From contig NZ_JAGPYQ010000001.1 in assembly GCF_018070025.1 (NCBI RefSeq), positions 4,340,001 through 4,404,000 on the forward strand: 64,000 nucleotides of DNA. The letters are read 5' to 3'. This DNA is from Streptomyces liliiviolaceus (GTDB lineage: Bacteria; Actinomycetota; Actinomycetes; Streptomycetales; Streptomycetaceae). This document shows positions 39,028 through 47,752 of this stretch, one piece after another. Within the stretch, counting starts at the first letter, position 1. Every line of letters starts with the position of its first letter. The notes beneath the pieces were generated by a model. That model was not told the DNA's origin. It saw only the letters and a program-made list of their open reading frames with translations, and searched no databases. The position numbers were made by a program, and so were the translations under genes.

Positions 39028-39152
39028 TTAACAACGTCGATTGGGAACTTCAAGTCAAGGCGGATGATGGATTCGATGCCGCCCCAGTAGTCGTCCGTGA
39101 TCTCTGTGCGGCCGCCGATCACGGTGCCGATGGGCTCGATCTGCAACGTCAT

Positions 39153-39438
39153 GGTGCTCCCTCTCATCCAGCCTGACTCGATTCTTCGAGGTGGTAGACG
39201 CTGTTGACGGCGTGGCCCGCGCCTTCATCCCTCAATATCGCGAACTAGAAGATCACCGCCCACAACCTTCAGGCCAGCCCGAACACCGACAGGATTGCCG
39301 TCAAGGCGCCGCTCGACGAACGCAGCGGGCGGTACCTGTGTGCGCCGGAGTCTCAAACCGCAGACGCCATCTGCAACCAGCCCGAGACCGTCGGCACGAA
39401 TGCCCCACTCTCTAAGATTTCCATCGACGGGCATCCGT
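39153..39438. other. intergenic with an orphan coding-like tail
   Basis: On the plus strand from about 39249 to 39463 a frame without a start (a TAG precedes it) reads KITAHNLQASPNTDRIAVKA, then SGRYLCAPESQTADAICNQP and ends FKDATSSP. The composition is protein-like, so it may be the tail of a lost secreted protein. Its last bases overlap the acetyltransferase gene on the other strand. Confidence 0.35.
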
Positions 39439-39966
39439 TCAAGGATGCAACCTCTTCACCATGACCGCGTATACCGGAGAGTCGGCGAACGGCCTCTGCT
39501 CGCCGACCTTTTCGTAGCCCCATGTTTCGTACAGATTTTGGACCTTTGGGTGAGTCACGTCGACCAGGAGCACGGCAAGATCCTCGCCGCACTCATTCAA
39601 CAGGGCTTCGTGCAGACGATCCGAGATGCCTTGCTTCCGCCACTGCGGGCGCACCATGACCTCGGAGACGGCGTAGGTCTCGGTGTAGCCGTTGTTCGGC
39701 TCGAATTCGGTGGAGCGCCACCATTCACGCCCCGGCTGAAGCGGGGCGCCGTACGCGAAGCCGGCCGGCTCCTCTCCGTCAAAGGCTACGACGCAGGTGA
39801 AGCCGTCCATTTCTGACCAATGGTCAACGAACCAGGGGAACCGCTGGTTGAACTCGTCGTCCATTGCGTCGGCATACGCATCGGCGTGCACATCTATCAG
39901 CATCTGTTTGAAGCCTTCCGGAAGGCTTCCCTTGCCGTAATACCGCAGGTCGATCACCCTGGTCAC
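39439..39966 (-). CDS. GNAT-family N-acetyltransferase
   Basis: About 175 aa. The acetyl-CoA-binding motif A region is visible: TETYAVSEVMVRPQWRKQGI, followed by SDRLHEALLNE, the beta-5 strand LAVLLVDVTHPKVQN and the closing LYETWGYEKVGEQRPFAD. The Q/R-x-x-G-x-[GA] core is R-K-Q-G-I-S here. I take GTG 39966, which overlaps the upstream stop as GTGA and has GGAG at the right distance; ATG 39978 is the alternative. It is coupled to the XRE-TPR regulator. Substrate unknown. Confidence 0.85.
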   Translation of the reverse strand: MTRVIDLRYYGKGSLPEGFKQMLIDVHADAYADAMDDEFNQRFPWFVDHWSEMDGFTCVVAFDGEEPAGFAYGAPLQPGREWWRSTEFEPNNGYTETYAVSEVMVRPQWRKQGISDRLHEALLNECGEDLAVLLVDVTHPKVQNLYETWGYEKVGEQRPFADSPVYAVMVKRLHP

Positions 39967-41216
39967 GCTTGACTCCATTCATTTCTCATACGGTCTACCC
40001 AATCGCGGGCGTACGTCGTGGACGGCGCCAGCCGGAACAGGTCTCTGTGAAAGTCTCCGATCAAGGTGCGTAGTCGTCCAGGCAGCGGAGCACCATCCAT
40101 GATTGTGAAAATGGCGGCTGCGGTTATCGTGGCCTGTTCTGGCTCTCCCTGCCAGAGTTGTGCCTGCGCGAGCTGACACGTGGCTAGGGCGCGGTTGCGC
40201 TGGAAATCAGACGGGATCTCCGCCAGGGCACGATGCGCCATCGCCTCTGCTTCGGCGGACCGCCCGTTGTTGTTGAGGATGATCGCGGCGAGATGATTGA
40301 GTTCTGCTGGTCCGTAGAACGCGGTCCACCGGGGTCTCTCGTCGTCGTCCGCCTTCCGAAGGGTTTCCTGTGCGGTGCCCAGGGCTCTCTTGGCGGCCCG
40401 CGGGTCCCCCAGGGTGGAGTGAGCCAGGGCGAGACGGACGCGGCCCATGGAAGCAAAGAACGGGTCGCGACGGGCGGCTTGGGAAGCGACAGCTGCCTGT
40501 GCTGCTGCGAGCTGTTCTGTTCCGCTCTTCCGCTGGTAGGCGAGCATGGCCATGTTGATCCACACGCGCATCGCCGTGGCCGGGTCCTGAGAGAGGCCGG
40601 CGAACGTGGTCGACTCGTACAGATGCCTCTGGGCTGTATCTAGGTCGCGCAGGTCAATGCAGGACCAGGCCGCGATGGTGGTGTACTCCGCCGCGAGTGC
40701 ATACAGGGCGCGGCGCACACGCTCACTGGCGTTCCGCTGCTGGAGCTCCAAAACCTTGGCGCGGCCTTCAAGGGCCGCACTTGCCAAAGATATGTGACCA
40801 CCTTGCCGGTCATCGGCCTTCACGAGGTCGTTCATGCCGGCCGCCGCGCGGGTTACGTCTGCCATGCCCACTGACCGACGCTGTCTAACGATGGGGGCAG
40901 CGGCGGCTGCCGTTCCGGTAGTAGAAAGCATGAAGTCGCGACGCCGCACTGGATCCTCCGGGGGGTGCTGCATGGAGCTGGGTGCGCTGAACCCCAAGTC
41001 AGCCACGCAGCAGCCGAACACACGCTCAAGTGCAGCGCAAGTGCGGCCGATTGGGCGTCGACTCGACCCGTTGAGCAGGTTACGGACTGTCCGCGAGGAG
41101 ATCTCCCCCGGTCGGCCGGTGATCTCTAGTAGCGCGGCGTTGAGCTGAGCGGCCAACTCGTCCTGTGTGAGGCCGAGTTGATCCATCCGACTCTGAAGGA
41201 TGAGATTCGCTCCCAT
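39963..41216 (-). CDS. XRE-type helix-turn-helix regulator with TPR-like region
   Basis: A 417-aa cytoplasmic protein. N-terminal DNA-binding part: LILQSRMDQLGLTQDELAAQ and EISSRTVRNLLNGSSRRPIG, a Cro/C1-type helix-turn-helix. A basic linker contains RRRDFMLSTTGTAAAAAP, followed by ~300 residues of helical TPR-like repeats (RALYALAAEYTTIAAWSCID, RVRLALAHSTLGDPRAAKRA, ALATCQLAQAQLWQGEPEQA). This architecture is common in Streptomyces, often paired with an ATP-binding anti-sigma-like gene, as here (divergent gene at 41448). It overlaps the acetyltransferase and may control both sides of the divergent region. Confidence 0.9.
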   Translation of the reverse strand: MGANLILQSRMDQLGLTQDELAAQLNAALLEITGRPGEISSRTVRNLLNGSSRRPIGRTCAALERVFGCCVADLGFSAPSSMQHPPEDPVRRRDFMLSTTGTAAAAAPIVRQRRSVGMADVTRAAAGMNDLVKADDRQGGHISLASAALEGRAKVLELQQRNASERVRRALYALAAEYTTIAAWSCIDLRDLDTAQRHLYESTTFAGLSQDPATAMRVWINMAMLAYQRKSGTEQLAAAQAAVASQAARRDPFFASMGRVRLALAHSTLGDPRAAKRALGTAQETLRKADDDERPRWTAFYGPAELNHLAAIILNNNGRSAEAEAMAHRALAEIPSDFQRNRALATCQLAQAQLWQGEPEQATITAAAIFTIMDGAPLPGRLRTLIGDFHRDLFRLAPSTTYARDWVDRMRNEWSQA

Positions 41217-41447
41217 GTACCGAACGTAGCGCCACCGTCACCACGTCACCTAAGCCTCGGGTAATAGGAACGTAAAGTCTTCCGGTTGAGGCAATGCACG
41301 AAACCAGAACCCTTCCTGTTGCCCGCTGCTGATGAGCCGTTGACTGGATATCAGCCGCCGCATCAGGTTCGACATGGCGGCATGGAGGAGATCCCAGCCC
41401 TGCCTCCCCCGTCAGAGACGGGACCCCACGTCGGAGGGAATGGCCTC

Positions 41448-42005
41448 GTGCCCATGACCGTCGCAAAACCGAACAAAATGTGGAAACAGAGGCCTCCCGT
41501 GAAGCTGCAGCTGACACGCATCCCACTCCCCGTCCACCCTGTGGGTGTACGCACGGGCCCTCACGCCTCGTTCCAGTACATCCCGCGCAGAGGCTTCGAC
41601 GTAGCCATCGAGCGCAGTGCCGGCTCCAGGGACGGCTCCGTCGATCCTGCGGATGCGGTATGGGTGGGGAACCTGCGTCGCACTGTCCGGCGCGGACTCG
41701 ACCGATCAGGACTACCTGATCTCGTCGAGAACGCCGAACTGCTCGTGTCCGAGCTGGTCACCAACGCGTTCAGACACGGACGCGGCGACATCCGCGTACG
41801 CATGCTCTTCGAGCACGGCCGGATGCGGCTCGAAGTGCGGGACGGCTCGCACGAATTCCCCGAACTGCGCACCGCTGGCGCCTTGGAGGAGGCCGGTCGC
41901 GGCCTGTTCATCGTCCGGGCTCTGGCCGATGACTGGGGCGTCAGCGCCGACGGCACCACGACCTGGTGCTCCCTCAACTTGTACCCGCTCAGCCGTACCC
42001 CATAG
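41448..42005 (+). CDS. HATPase-domain (RsbW-like) regulatory protein
   Basis: About 185 aa with a GHKL ATPase core: LVENAELLVSELVTNAFRHG (N box), LRLEVRDGSHEFPELR (D-x-S/G box region) and EEAGRGLFIVRALADDWGVS (G boxes). Streptomyces proteins of this size act as anti-sigma-like or signalling kinases. GTG 41448 has GGAGG 10 nt upstream; ATG 41454 and upstream starts are possible. Divergent from the XRE-TPR gene, a pairing that recurs in this genus and may form one regulatory unit. Confidence 0.82.
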   Translation: MPMTVAKPNKMWKQRPPVKLQLTRIPLPVHPVGVRTGPHASFQYIPRRGFDVAIERSAGSRDGSVDPADAVWVGNLRRTVRRGLDRSGLPDLVENAELLVSELVTNAFRHGRGDIRVRMLFEHGRMRLEVRDGSHEFPELRTAGALEEAGRGLFIVRALADDWGVSADGTTTWCSLNLYPLSRTP

Positions 42006-42116
42006 ACGCCGTCGGGTTACAGCCGTCGGACCCTGCTCCCCGCACGGATCAGGTTCACGTCTGGCTGTGGCCCGGCGGCCCCATCCCCGTCTGTCTGCTT
42101 CGAGGAAGCAACCTTC

Positions 42117-42659
42117 ATGACCAGACCACAACCCTCCCGCCCGGACCTCAGCGTGAGCTTCCTGCAATGCATGTGGCGGGTACAGGAGACCGAAGCCTGC
42201 ACCCCTCGAACGGACGCTGCGATCCGTGTGATCAGTGGCATATACGCAGAGCACACGCACCTCCTGCGCAGCACGCTGGCGGAGCACGGCTGGCCGGGCT
42301 ATCGCCTCGTGGGCGAGCAGGGGTCAAAGGCTGCCTGGCAGATCGCTACACACTGCGGGGACGGCGCGTTGCAGGCCCGTGCGCTCGAACTGCTCGGGCG
42401 GGCAGTACGCCAACAGGACGCCGACCCCCAGCATTACGCCCTGCTCGATGACCGCCTGTGTCTGTACCGGAACGAGCCGCAGCGGTACGGGACGCTCTAC
42501 ATCCCGACCGCGAGCGGCGACCTGACGATCTACCGCGTCCGGGATCCCCAGCGGCTCGACGACCGCCGTCACGCCGTGGGCCTGGAACCGCACGCCGAGT
42601 ACGCGCAACGACTCAGAGCCGACGTGCTGCCCCTCGACGTGACAGCGCCCTCCGGCTGA
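42117..42659 (+). CDS. DUF6624-type hypothetical protein
   Basis: A 180-aa protein from ATG 42117 (GAGGAAG upstream). Family-like stretches: LAEHGWPGYRLVGEQGSKAA, WQIATHCGDGALQARALELL and DDRLCLYRNEPQRYGTLY. DUF6624 has no assigned activity. It precedes the long plus-strand run and may belong to it; the next gene begins 177 bp later. Confidence 0.72.
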   Translation: MTRPQPSRPDLSVSFLQCMWRVQETEACTPRTDAAIRVISGIYAEHTHLLRSTLAEHGWPGYRLVGEQGSKAAWQIATHCGDGALQARALELLGRAVRQQDADPQHYALLDDRLCLYRNEPQRYGTLYIPTASGDLTIYRVRDPQRLDDRRHAVGLEPHAEYAQRLRADVLPLDVTAPSG

Positions 42660-42836
42660 CCCCCTGAACGCCGCCGAGCCGCAGCCACACCACCCGCCCA
42701 TCCCCGTGCGGGTTCCCGCCGGCTGCTGCTCGGCGGCTCCCCTCCCATCCCTTCTTGAGGACTCCACCCTCCATGGCTTTACCTACCCGCTGTCCGCAGA
42801 GATCCGGCACGCGTCCGTTTCCGCGGAGGTGCCACC

Positions 42837-43823
42837 GTGTCCACCCGTGACATGCCCCTGATCGACCACGCCGCCGGCCGTGATGAGGCGCTGTATCCGG
42901 TTTTCGAGGAACTCAAGCTCGGCCGCTACCGGCTCGTGAGGGAAGTACTGGCCGCCACGGGCCACGACTGGCAGCTGCGGACGTTCCGCAGCCAGGTCAT
43001 CGCCCTGTACGCCGCCCGTACTCCGGCGATCGACTACTGGTACCGGGAAGAGCCCCACACCGCGGACGCCCTGCTGATGTGGGCCCGCGTCCTGACGCAG
43101 CGCGTGTTCGCTCTCCAGCTTCCCCACAGCGACCCCGCGGTGCTGGCCGCAGCCGAGCAGGCCCGCCACGCCTGCCACGCCGCCATCCGTGCGTGCCCGA
43201 AGTGCCCGGCGGCGCGGGTTTGCCTGCTCGCGCTGGCGCAGTTCGACGCCGATCCGCGCTACCGGCAGAACCAGCACGATCACTGGGCGCCGGGCGCTGA
43301 CAACCTTCTTGAGGGTCCGTGGCCGCTGTTCTGGGCGGTGCGACAGCGGGACCCGGAGAACCGCGAGGCCTATCAGCGCCTGCTCCAGTTCTTCTACGCC
43401 CGCGGAGAGGGAGCCCACAACGTCGCGCTGTGGCTGGCGACGAGCGCGGGCGAGTGCTCGAACCTGCACATGGTGCCGCTGCACGCCTTCGCCGAGGACT
43501 ACCGGCAACGACGCCGTCGGGGGGCCAGCGACTTCACGTACTGGACGAGCCAGCACATCCGGCGCTACGTGCAGCGGGCGAGAGACCACTGGTTCGCCTA
43601 CCTCGACGAGGACACGCGCGCCTCGCCGGTCCTGTCGATGGATTTCAACCTGCTGGCGTGGACGATCGGCAAGAGCGGGGTGGGCGGGGCCGGCCCGGTG
43701 TTCGAGGCGATCGGCCCGTACGCCACCGCCACGCCGTGGCAGACCCTCGAATCCCGCTCCAACTGGGTCCAGGACTTCCTCAAAGCCCGGCATTCCGCCC
43801 TGGCCGAACACGTCAGGTACTGA
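42837..43823 (+). CDS. unknown 328-aa protein
   Basis: I do not recognise this family. It is soluble, mostly helical, with a C-x-x-C (ACPKCPAARVC) near residue 122 and Trp/His-rich parts (QHDHWAPGADNLLEGPWPLF, RARDHWFAYLDEDTRASPVL). The middle and end resemble an alpha-alpha repeat of the DUF4034/TPR kind only in general appearance. GTG 42837. It sits 59 bp before the amino-acid permease in the same direction, so it is likely in the permease/ligase operon. Confidence 0.75.
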   Translation: MSTRDMPLIDHAAGRDEALYPVFEELKLGRYRLVREVLAATGHDWQLRTFRSQVIALYAARTPAIDYWYREEPHTADALLMWARVLTQRVFALQLPHSDPAVLAAAEQARHACHAAIRACPKCPAARVCLLALAQFDADPRYRQNQHDHWAPGADNLLEGPWPLFWAVRQRDPENREAYQRLLQFFYARGEGAHNVALWLATSAGECSNLHMVPLHAFAEDYRQRRRRGASDFTYWTSQHIRRYVQRARDHWFAYLDEDTRASPVLSMDFNLLAWTIGKSGVGGAGPVFEAIGPYATATPWQTLESRSNWVQDFLKARHSALAEHVRY

Positions 43824-43882
43824 ACCAGTCTTCCCGAAGATCCTTTCCAGATCTCTCTACGACACCACGAGGACGCACACCC

Positions 43883-45388
43883 GTGTCTCACATAAGAACA
43901 GCACGCATCGACGATGACGCCGCGCTGATCGCTGAGGGCATCACGCCCACACTGGCCCGCAAGATGGGCGGGTTCGGCAACTACGCCGTGTCGTTCTCCG
44001 TCATCTGCATCCTGGCCGGCGGCATGACGTTATTCGGGTTCGGCCTGCACAACGGCGGCCCGGCCGTGATGGTGTGGGGCTGGGTCGGCATCTTCGCCAT
44101 GACCCTGGTCCTGGGCTCCTGCCTCGCCGAAGTGACCTCCGTCTACCCCTCAGCCGGCGCGCTCTACCACATGGCCGACCGGCTCGGCGGGCGCGGCTGG
44201 GCCTGGCTGACGGGCTGGCTCAACCTCCTCGGGCTGGTCGCCGCCATCGCCGGGATCGACTACGGCGCGGCCTCCTTCATCGGCGCGTTCGCCAGCCTGC
44301 AGTGGGGTTTCGAGCCGACGCCCGAGAACACCATGGGCGTCTTCGTGTGCGTCCTGCTCCTGCACGGCCTGCTGAACTCCTTCGGTGTGGGCCTGGTCGA
44401 CGTGCTGAGCAAGATTTCCGTGTGGTGGCAGTTCTCCGGCGTGTTCCTGATCGTCGTCCTGCTGTTCGCGGCCCCCGGCGAACGCCAGTCCCCGGCCTTC
44501 GTGTTCACCGAGTACTACAACGACTCGGGCATCACCAACCCGCTGTACGGGGCCGGGGTCGGCTGTCTGATGGCGGCGTACACGTTCTGCGGCTACGACG
44601 CGTCCGCCCACATGGCCGAGGAGACCACCCGGGCGCAGAAGTCCGCACCGTGGGGCATGGTCCACGCCATCCTGTGGTCGGGCATCGCCGGGTTCGTGCT
44701 GATCGTCGGCATGCTGTTCGCGATGGAGAGCTACTCCGGCACGCTGGAGACGGCCACCGGAGTACCGCCCGCGCAGATCTTCATCGACGTCCTGGGCGTC
44801 GGCGTGGCCAAGGCCCTGCTCGTGGTCGTCATCGTGGCACAGCTGTTCTGCGGCAACGCCGAGGTCGCCGCCGCCAGCCGGATGGCGTACGCGTTCTCCC
44901 GCAACCGGGCCCTGCCGGGCTGGAAGAGGTGGAGCAGGGCCCACGCCCGCACCCAGAACCCCACAGCCGCGGTGTGGCTGTGCGTGAGCCTCGCGTTCGT
45001 CCTGACCCTGCCGAGCCTGCACTCCCCCGCCGCATACGCAGCGGTCACCGCGATGAACGTCCTGGGCATCACGCCCGCCTACGCCATCCCCGTCTTCCTG
45101 CGCCTGAAGGCCGGCAACCGGTTCCAGCAGGGCCTGTGGAACCTGGGCCGATTCAGCAAGCCGCTGGGCATCCTCGCCGTCGCCTACGTGATCGTCCTCA
45201 CCATCTTCTTCTGCCTGCCGCAGGCCTACCCGATGCAGGTCACCAACTTCAACTACGCCCCCGTCACCCTGGTCGTCGTGCTCCTGGGCGCCTGGATCTC
45301 GTGGATCACCGTGGGCCGGAAGAACTACGCCATGCCCCTGCCGGCCGCCACCGCCGCGGACTCCGCGATCGCCGGAGGCATGGTCTGA
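43883..45388 (+). CDS. APC-superfamily amino-acid/polyamine permease
   Basis: A 501-aa inner-membrane carrier with about 12 hydrophobic helices. The N-terminal signature is LARKMGGFGNYAVSFSVICI with an ILAGGMTLFGFGLHNGGPAV helix, typical of the APC GABA/choline-type permeases, and the central CLMAAYTFCGYDASAHMAEE block is the conserved intracellular helix. GTG 43883 has GAGG 10 nt upstream. Its stop overlaps the ligase start by one base (TGATG), which strongly links transport to the glutamine-synthetase-like enzyme; the substrate would be an amine or amino acid to be gamma-glutamylated (inference). Confidence 0.92.
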   Translation: MSHIRTARIDDDAALIAEGITPTLARKMGGFGNYAVSFSVICILAGGMTLFGFGLHNGGPAVMVWGWVGIFAMTLVLGSCLAEVTSVYPSAGALYHMADRLGGRGWAWLTGWLNLLGLVAAIAGIDYGAASFIGAFASLQWGFEPTPENTMGVFVCVLLLHGLLNSFGVGLVDVLSKISVWWQFSGVFLIVVLLFAAPGERQSPAFVFTEYYNDSGITNPLYGAGVGCLMAAYTFCGYDASAHMAEETTRAQKSAPWGMVHAILWSGIAGFVLIVGMLFAMESYSGTLETATGVPPAQIFIDVLGVGVAKALLVVVIVAQLFCGNAEVAAASRMAYAFSRNRALPGWKRWSRAHARTQNPTAAVWLCVSLAFVLTLPSLHSPAAYAAVTAMNVLGITPAYAIPVFLRLKAGNRFQQGLWNLGRFSKPLGILAVAYVIVLTIFFCLPQAYPMQVTNFNYAPVTLVVVLLGAWISWITVGRKNYAMPLPAATAADSAIAGGMV

Positions 45389-46746
45389 TGCACGCCACCG
45401 ACACACCGCACCGCACCGGCCTCATCTCCCTTGGCCAACTCCACACGGCCGTGGTCGACCTCCACATCCGCGCGGTGACGCCCGTCGTCCCGGACCTGCA
45501 CGGCCTCCTCAGAGGCAAACGCCTCGACGCCAACCTCTTCCTCGACCAGGTCACAAAGCAAGGCGACACTGCGGGCGAGGCGTGCTCGTACCTCCTGGCC
45601 ACCGACCGGCGCATGACCGTCACCACTACGAGCAAGCACGACATCAGCGGGTGGATCCAAGGCTTCCCGGACATGAGCCTCCAGCCCGACCTCGACACCA
45701 TCCGCTTCATGCCCCACACCCCGGGCGTCGCCCTCGTGCACTGCGACGCCATCGACACCGACGGCAAACGCATCGGCATCGCTCCGCGCGAACTGCTGCG
45801 CCAGCAACTGAACCTCCTGGCGAAGCAGGGATACGAGATCCGTATCGGGTGGGAGAGCGAGTTCCTGCTCCACGACGGCCACCGGCCCGTCACCCGCCAC
45901 AACGCCGACTACGCCCTCAACCTCCCGCCGCAACTGCACGACTTCTTCCACGACCTGGAACAAGCTCTCTTCAACGCCGAAACCCCCGGCGAAGCGTTCA
46001 AGGGCGAGGGCGCGCCCGGCCAACTGGAGGTGACCTTCCGCTACGGGGAGGCGATGCGGGCCTGCGACAACTACACGGTCTACCGGCAGACCCTCCAGCA
46101 CGTCGCCGAACAGCGCGGCCTGCGCGTGAACTTCATGGCCGCACCGAGTGATGAGGTCGGCAATGGCCTGCACCTGCACCTGTCCCTGTGGAAGGACGGC
46201 GAGCCGGTGTTCGCCGCCCCGCACGACGGCACCCTGTCCCCGCCCCTGGAGTACGCGATCGGCGGGCTCCTCAAGAGCCTGCCCGACCTGGCGCCGCTGT
46301 GGGCACCAGTGCCCAACAGCTACAAGCGCTTCCGGCCGCACTCCTTCGCACCCCTCTACATGAACTGGGGCGACGACCACCGCGGATGCGCCGTCAGGAT
46401 GACCGGCCACGGCCGCGGCCGGCACCTGGAGCTGCGGATGGCGGGCGCCGACGCCAACCCGTACCTGGTGGCCGCCGCCGCCATCGCCGGCATCCTGCGC
46501 GGCCACAGGGAAAAGCTCGCACCACCCCCGCCCTGCCCGGGAGACGCCTACTTCGACAACGGCTCACCGCGCCTGCACCGCGACCTCATCGAGAGCCTGC
46601 GCGCGTTCATGAGCAGCGACTTCGCACTCACCGCGTTCGGTACCAGCGTCCTGCACCACTACGGCGTCGCCGCCCAGCACGAGATCGACACACACCGCGA
46701 GCGGGTCACCGACGTCGAACGGCAGCGAGGTGACATCCGTGCCTGA
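45388..46746 (+). CDS. glutamine-synthetase-like ligase (gamma-glutamyl-amine type)
   Basis: A 452-aa enzyme of the glutamine synthetase fold, ATP-dependent, joining glutamate and an amine. Motifs: YEIRIGWESEFLL (first metal glutamate), GQLEVTFRYGEAMRACDNY, GNGLHLHLSLWKDGE (catalytic His), WAPVPNSYKRFRPHSFAP and GRHLELRMAGADANPYLVAA. The pattern and the permease partner resemble polyamine or ethanolamine gamma-glutamylation enzymes rather than housekeeping GlnA. GGAGG lies upstream of ATG 45388. The last bases overlap the start of the triple-GntR regulator by 8 nt. Confidence 0.9.
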   Translation: MHATDTPHRTGLISLGQLHTAVVDLHIRAVTPVVPDLHGLLRGKRLDANLFLDQVTKQGDTAGEACSYLLATDRRMTVTTTSKHDISGWIQGFPDMSLQPDLDTIRFMPHTPGVALVHCDAIDTDGKRIGIAPRELLRQQLNLLAKQGYEIRIGWESEFLLHDGHRPVTRHNADYALNLPPQLHDFFHDLEQALFNAETPGEAFKGEGAPGQLEVTFRYGEAMRACDNYTVYRQTLQHVAEQRGLRVNFMAAPSDEVGNGLHLHLSLWKDGEPVFAAPHDGTLSPPLEYAIGGLLKSLPDLAPLWAPVPNSYKRFRPHSFAPLYMNWGDDHRGCAVRMTGHGRGRHLELRMAGADANPYLVAAAAIAGILRGHREKLAPPPPCPGDAYFDNGSPRLHRDLIESLRAFMSSDFALTAFGTSVLHHYGVAAQHEIDTHRERVTDVERQRGDIRA

Positions 46747-47752
46747 AGCCCCCGAGCGTCCCGGCCGTGGGAGCCCCGAGCCGAGCACAGTGGAACAGAT
46801 CAGGGAGGTCATGCACGCACGGCTGGCCGATGGGACGTACGCACCCGGAACCATGCTGCCCTCACTGCGCACGCTGGCCCCTGAGTTCGGCGTGTCCCAC
46901 ACGGCGGTCGACCTGGCGCTGCGCCCGCTCAAAGACAAGGGCATTCTCCGCGGGGACGGCTCGCGCGGAACCGTCGTCACGCGCCAGGTCAGCGCCGCCC
47001 AACAGCCGGTACCGCAGGACCAGGCCGACGACCCTTGCGGGGTGCGCCCCGGAGACGGAAACGCTTCCGGCAGCCAGGCCGAGGACGCCGAGGTCCCGCA
47101 CGACGGAAAGCCCGCGAAGAGCGGACGCAACGCGACCGTCGAACGTGTGCGGGAAACGATCCGTGAGCGGCTGGTCAGCGGCCGGTACCCACCCGGTTCG
47201 TGTTTACCCAAGCAGAGCGAACTCGCCGCCGAGTTCGGGGTGCCCGAACAGCTCATACGTGAGGTCTTCCGGCCCCTCAAGACCGACGGGACGCTCCACT
47301 TCGTCAGTGGCTGGGGAACCTACGTGGCAGTCCCGGAAGAGACGTCACGCAGGGGGTCCCGTGTCACCGTCGAACAGGCCGTACGGCAGAGGATCACCGA
47401 CGGCACGTACCCGCCCCTCACCTGGCTGCCCCCGTTGCGCGTCCATGCCGTCGAATTCGGATGCTCCCCTGCGACCGCCTACTGGGGCCTTGTTCCTCTC
47501 AGAGCCGACGGGCTCCTCGGCTCCGCCCGCGGCATGACGTACGTCATCAATCTGAACGAGCCGACCGCGATCCCTGATGCGCCGCCTCCACACCAGGGGC
47601 GGTTCGGAGCAGACCGCGCGGAGTCGGACCAGGGACCCCGGGACTTGGCAGTACCGAACGCGGATGCCGGGTTCCCGATCCACGCCTGCGGGACCGCTCC
47701 GGGCGCATCCCCAGACACCAGCCCACACGGTATGCAGGAGACACGCCCGTGA
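46739..47752 (+). CDS. regulator with three tandem GntR winged helices
   Basis: A 337-aa protein with three GntR-type DNA-binding domains and no effector domain. Domain 1 (~residues 20-85): VMHARLADGTYAPGTMLPSL, VSHTAVDLALRPLKDKGILR. Domain 2 (~135-200): TIRERLVSGRYPPGSCLPKQ, FGVPEQLIREVFRPLKTDGT. Domain 3 (~212-272): AVRQRITDGTYPPLTWLPPL, CSPATAYWGLVPLRADGLLG. Normally one such domain carries a ligand-binding partner, so an array of three is unusual. GTG 46739 follows GAGGTGA. It overlaps the ligase gene before and the EEP gene after (GTGA), so it is embedded in the operon. Confidence 0.85.
   Translation: MPEAPERPGRGSPEPSTVEQIREVMHARLADGTYAPGTMLPSLRTLAPEFGVSHTAVDLALRPLKDKGILRGDGSRGTVVTRQVSAAQQPVPQDQADDPCGVRPGDGNASGSQAEDAEVPHDGKPAKSGRNATVERVRETIRERLVSGRYPPGSCLPKQSELAAEFGVPEQLIREVFRPLKTDGTLHFVSGWGTYVAVPEETSRRGSRVTVEQAVRQRITDGTYPPLTWLPPLRVHAVEFGCSPATAYWGLVPLRADGLLGSARGMTYVINLNEPTAIPDAPPPHQGRFGADRAESDQGPRDLAVPNADAGFPIHACGTAPGASPDTSPHGMQETRP

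Larger units (their letters stand above)
37740..39152 (-). pseudogene. TrmO/TsaA-like methyltransferase gene split by an IS5-family element
   Basis: Removing the insertion (38137-39027) and one TTA copy restores one frame: ATG at 39152 after AGGGAG, MTLQIEPIGTVIGGR, DDYWGGIESIIRLDL, then across the junction DVVKGLEEFSHLVVTWHFSQ, and VHRNHRRPNQLATSFPRLLK, LDAVDGTPIYDLAPFFAEM to the stop at 37740. This is the TrmO/YaeB fold (N6-methylation of t6A37 in tRNA, SAM-dependent); the usual R-S-P-x-R-P-N-P core appears as RNHRRPNQ, so substrate may differ. Besides the IS, an in-frame duplication repeats 15 residues (LVVTWHFSQASPEDV). Dead as it stands. Confidence 0.88.

Noticed and set aside
44074..45387. 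Long alternative frame upstream of the ligase start
   Set aside because: Arg/Pro-rich out-of-frame reading of the permease; the ligase starts cleanly at 45388 with GGAGG upstream.
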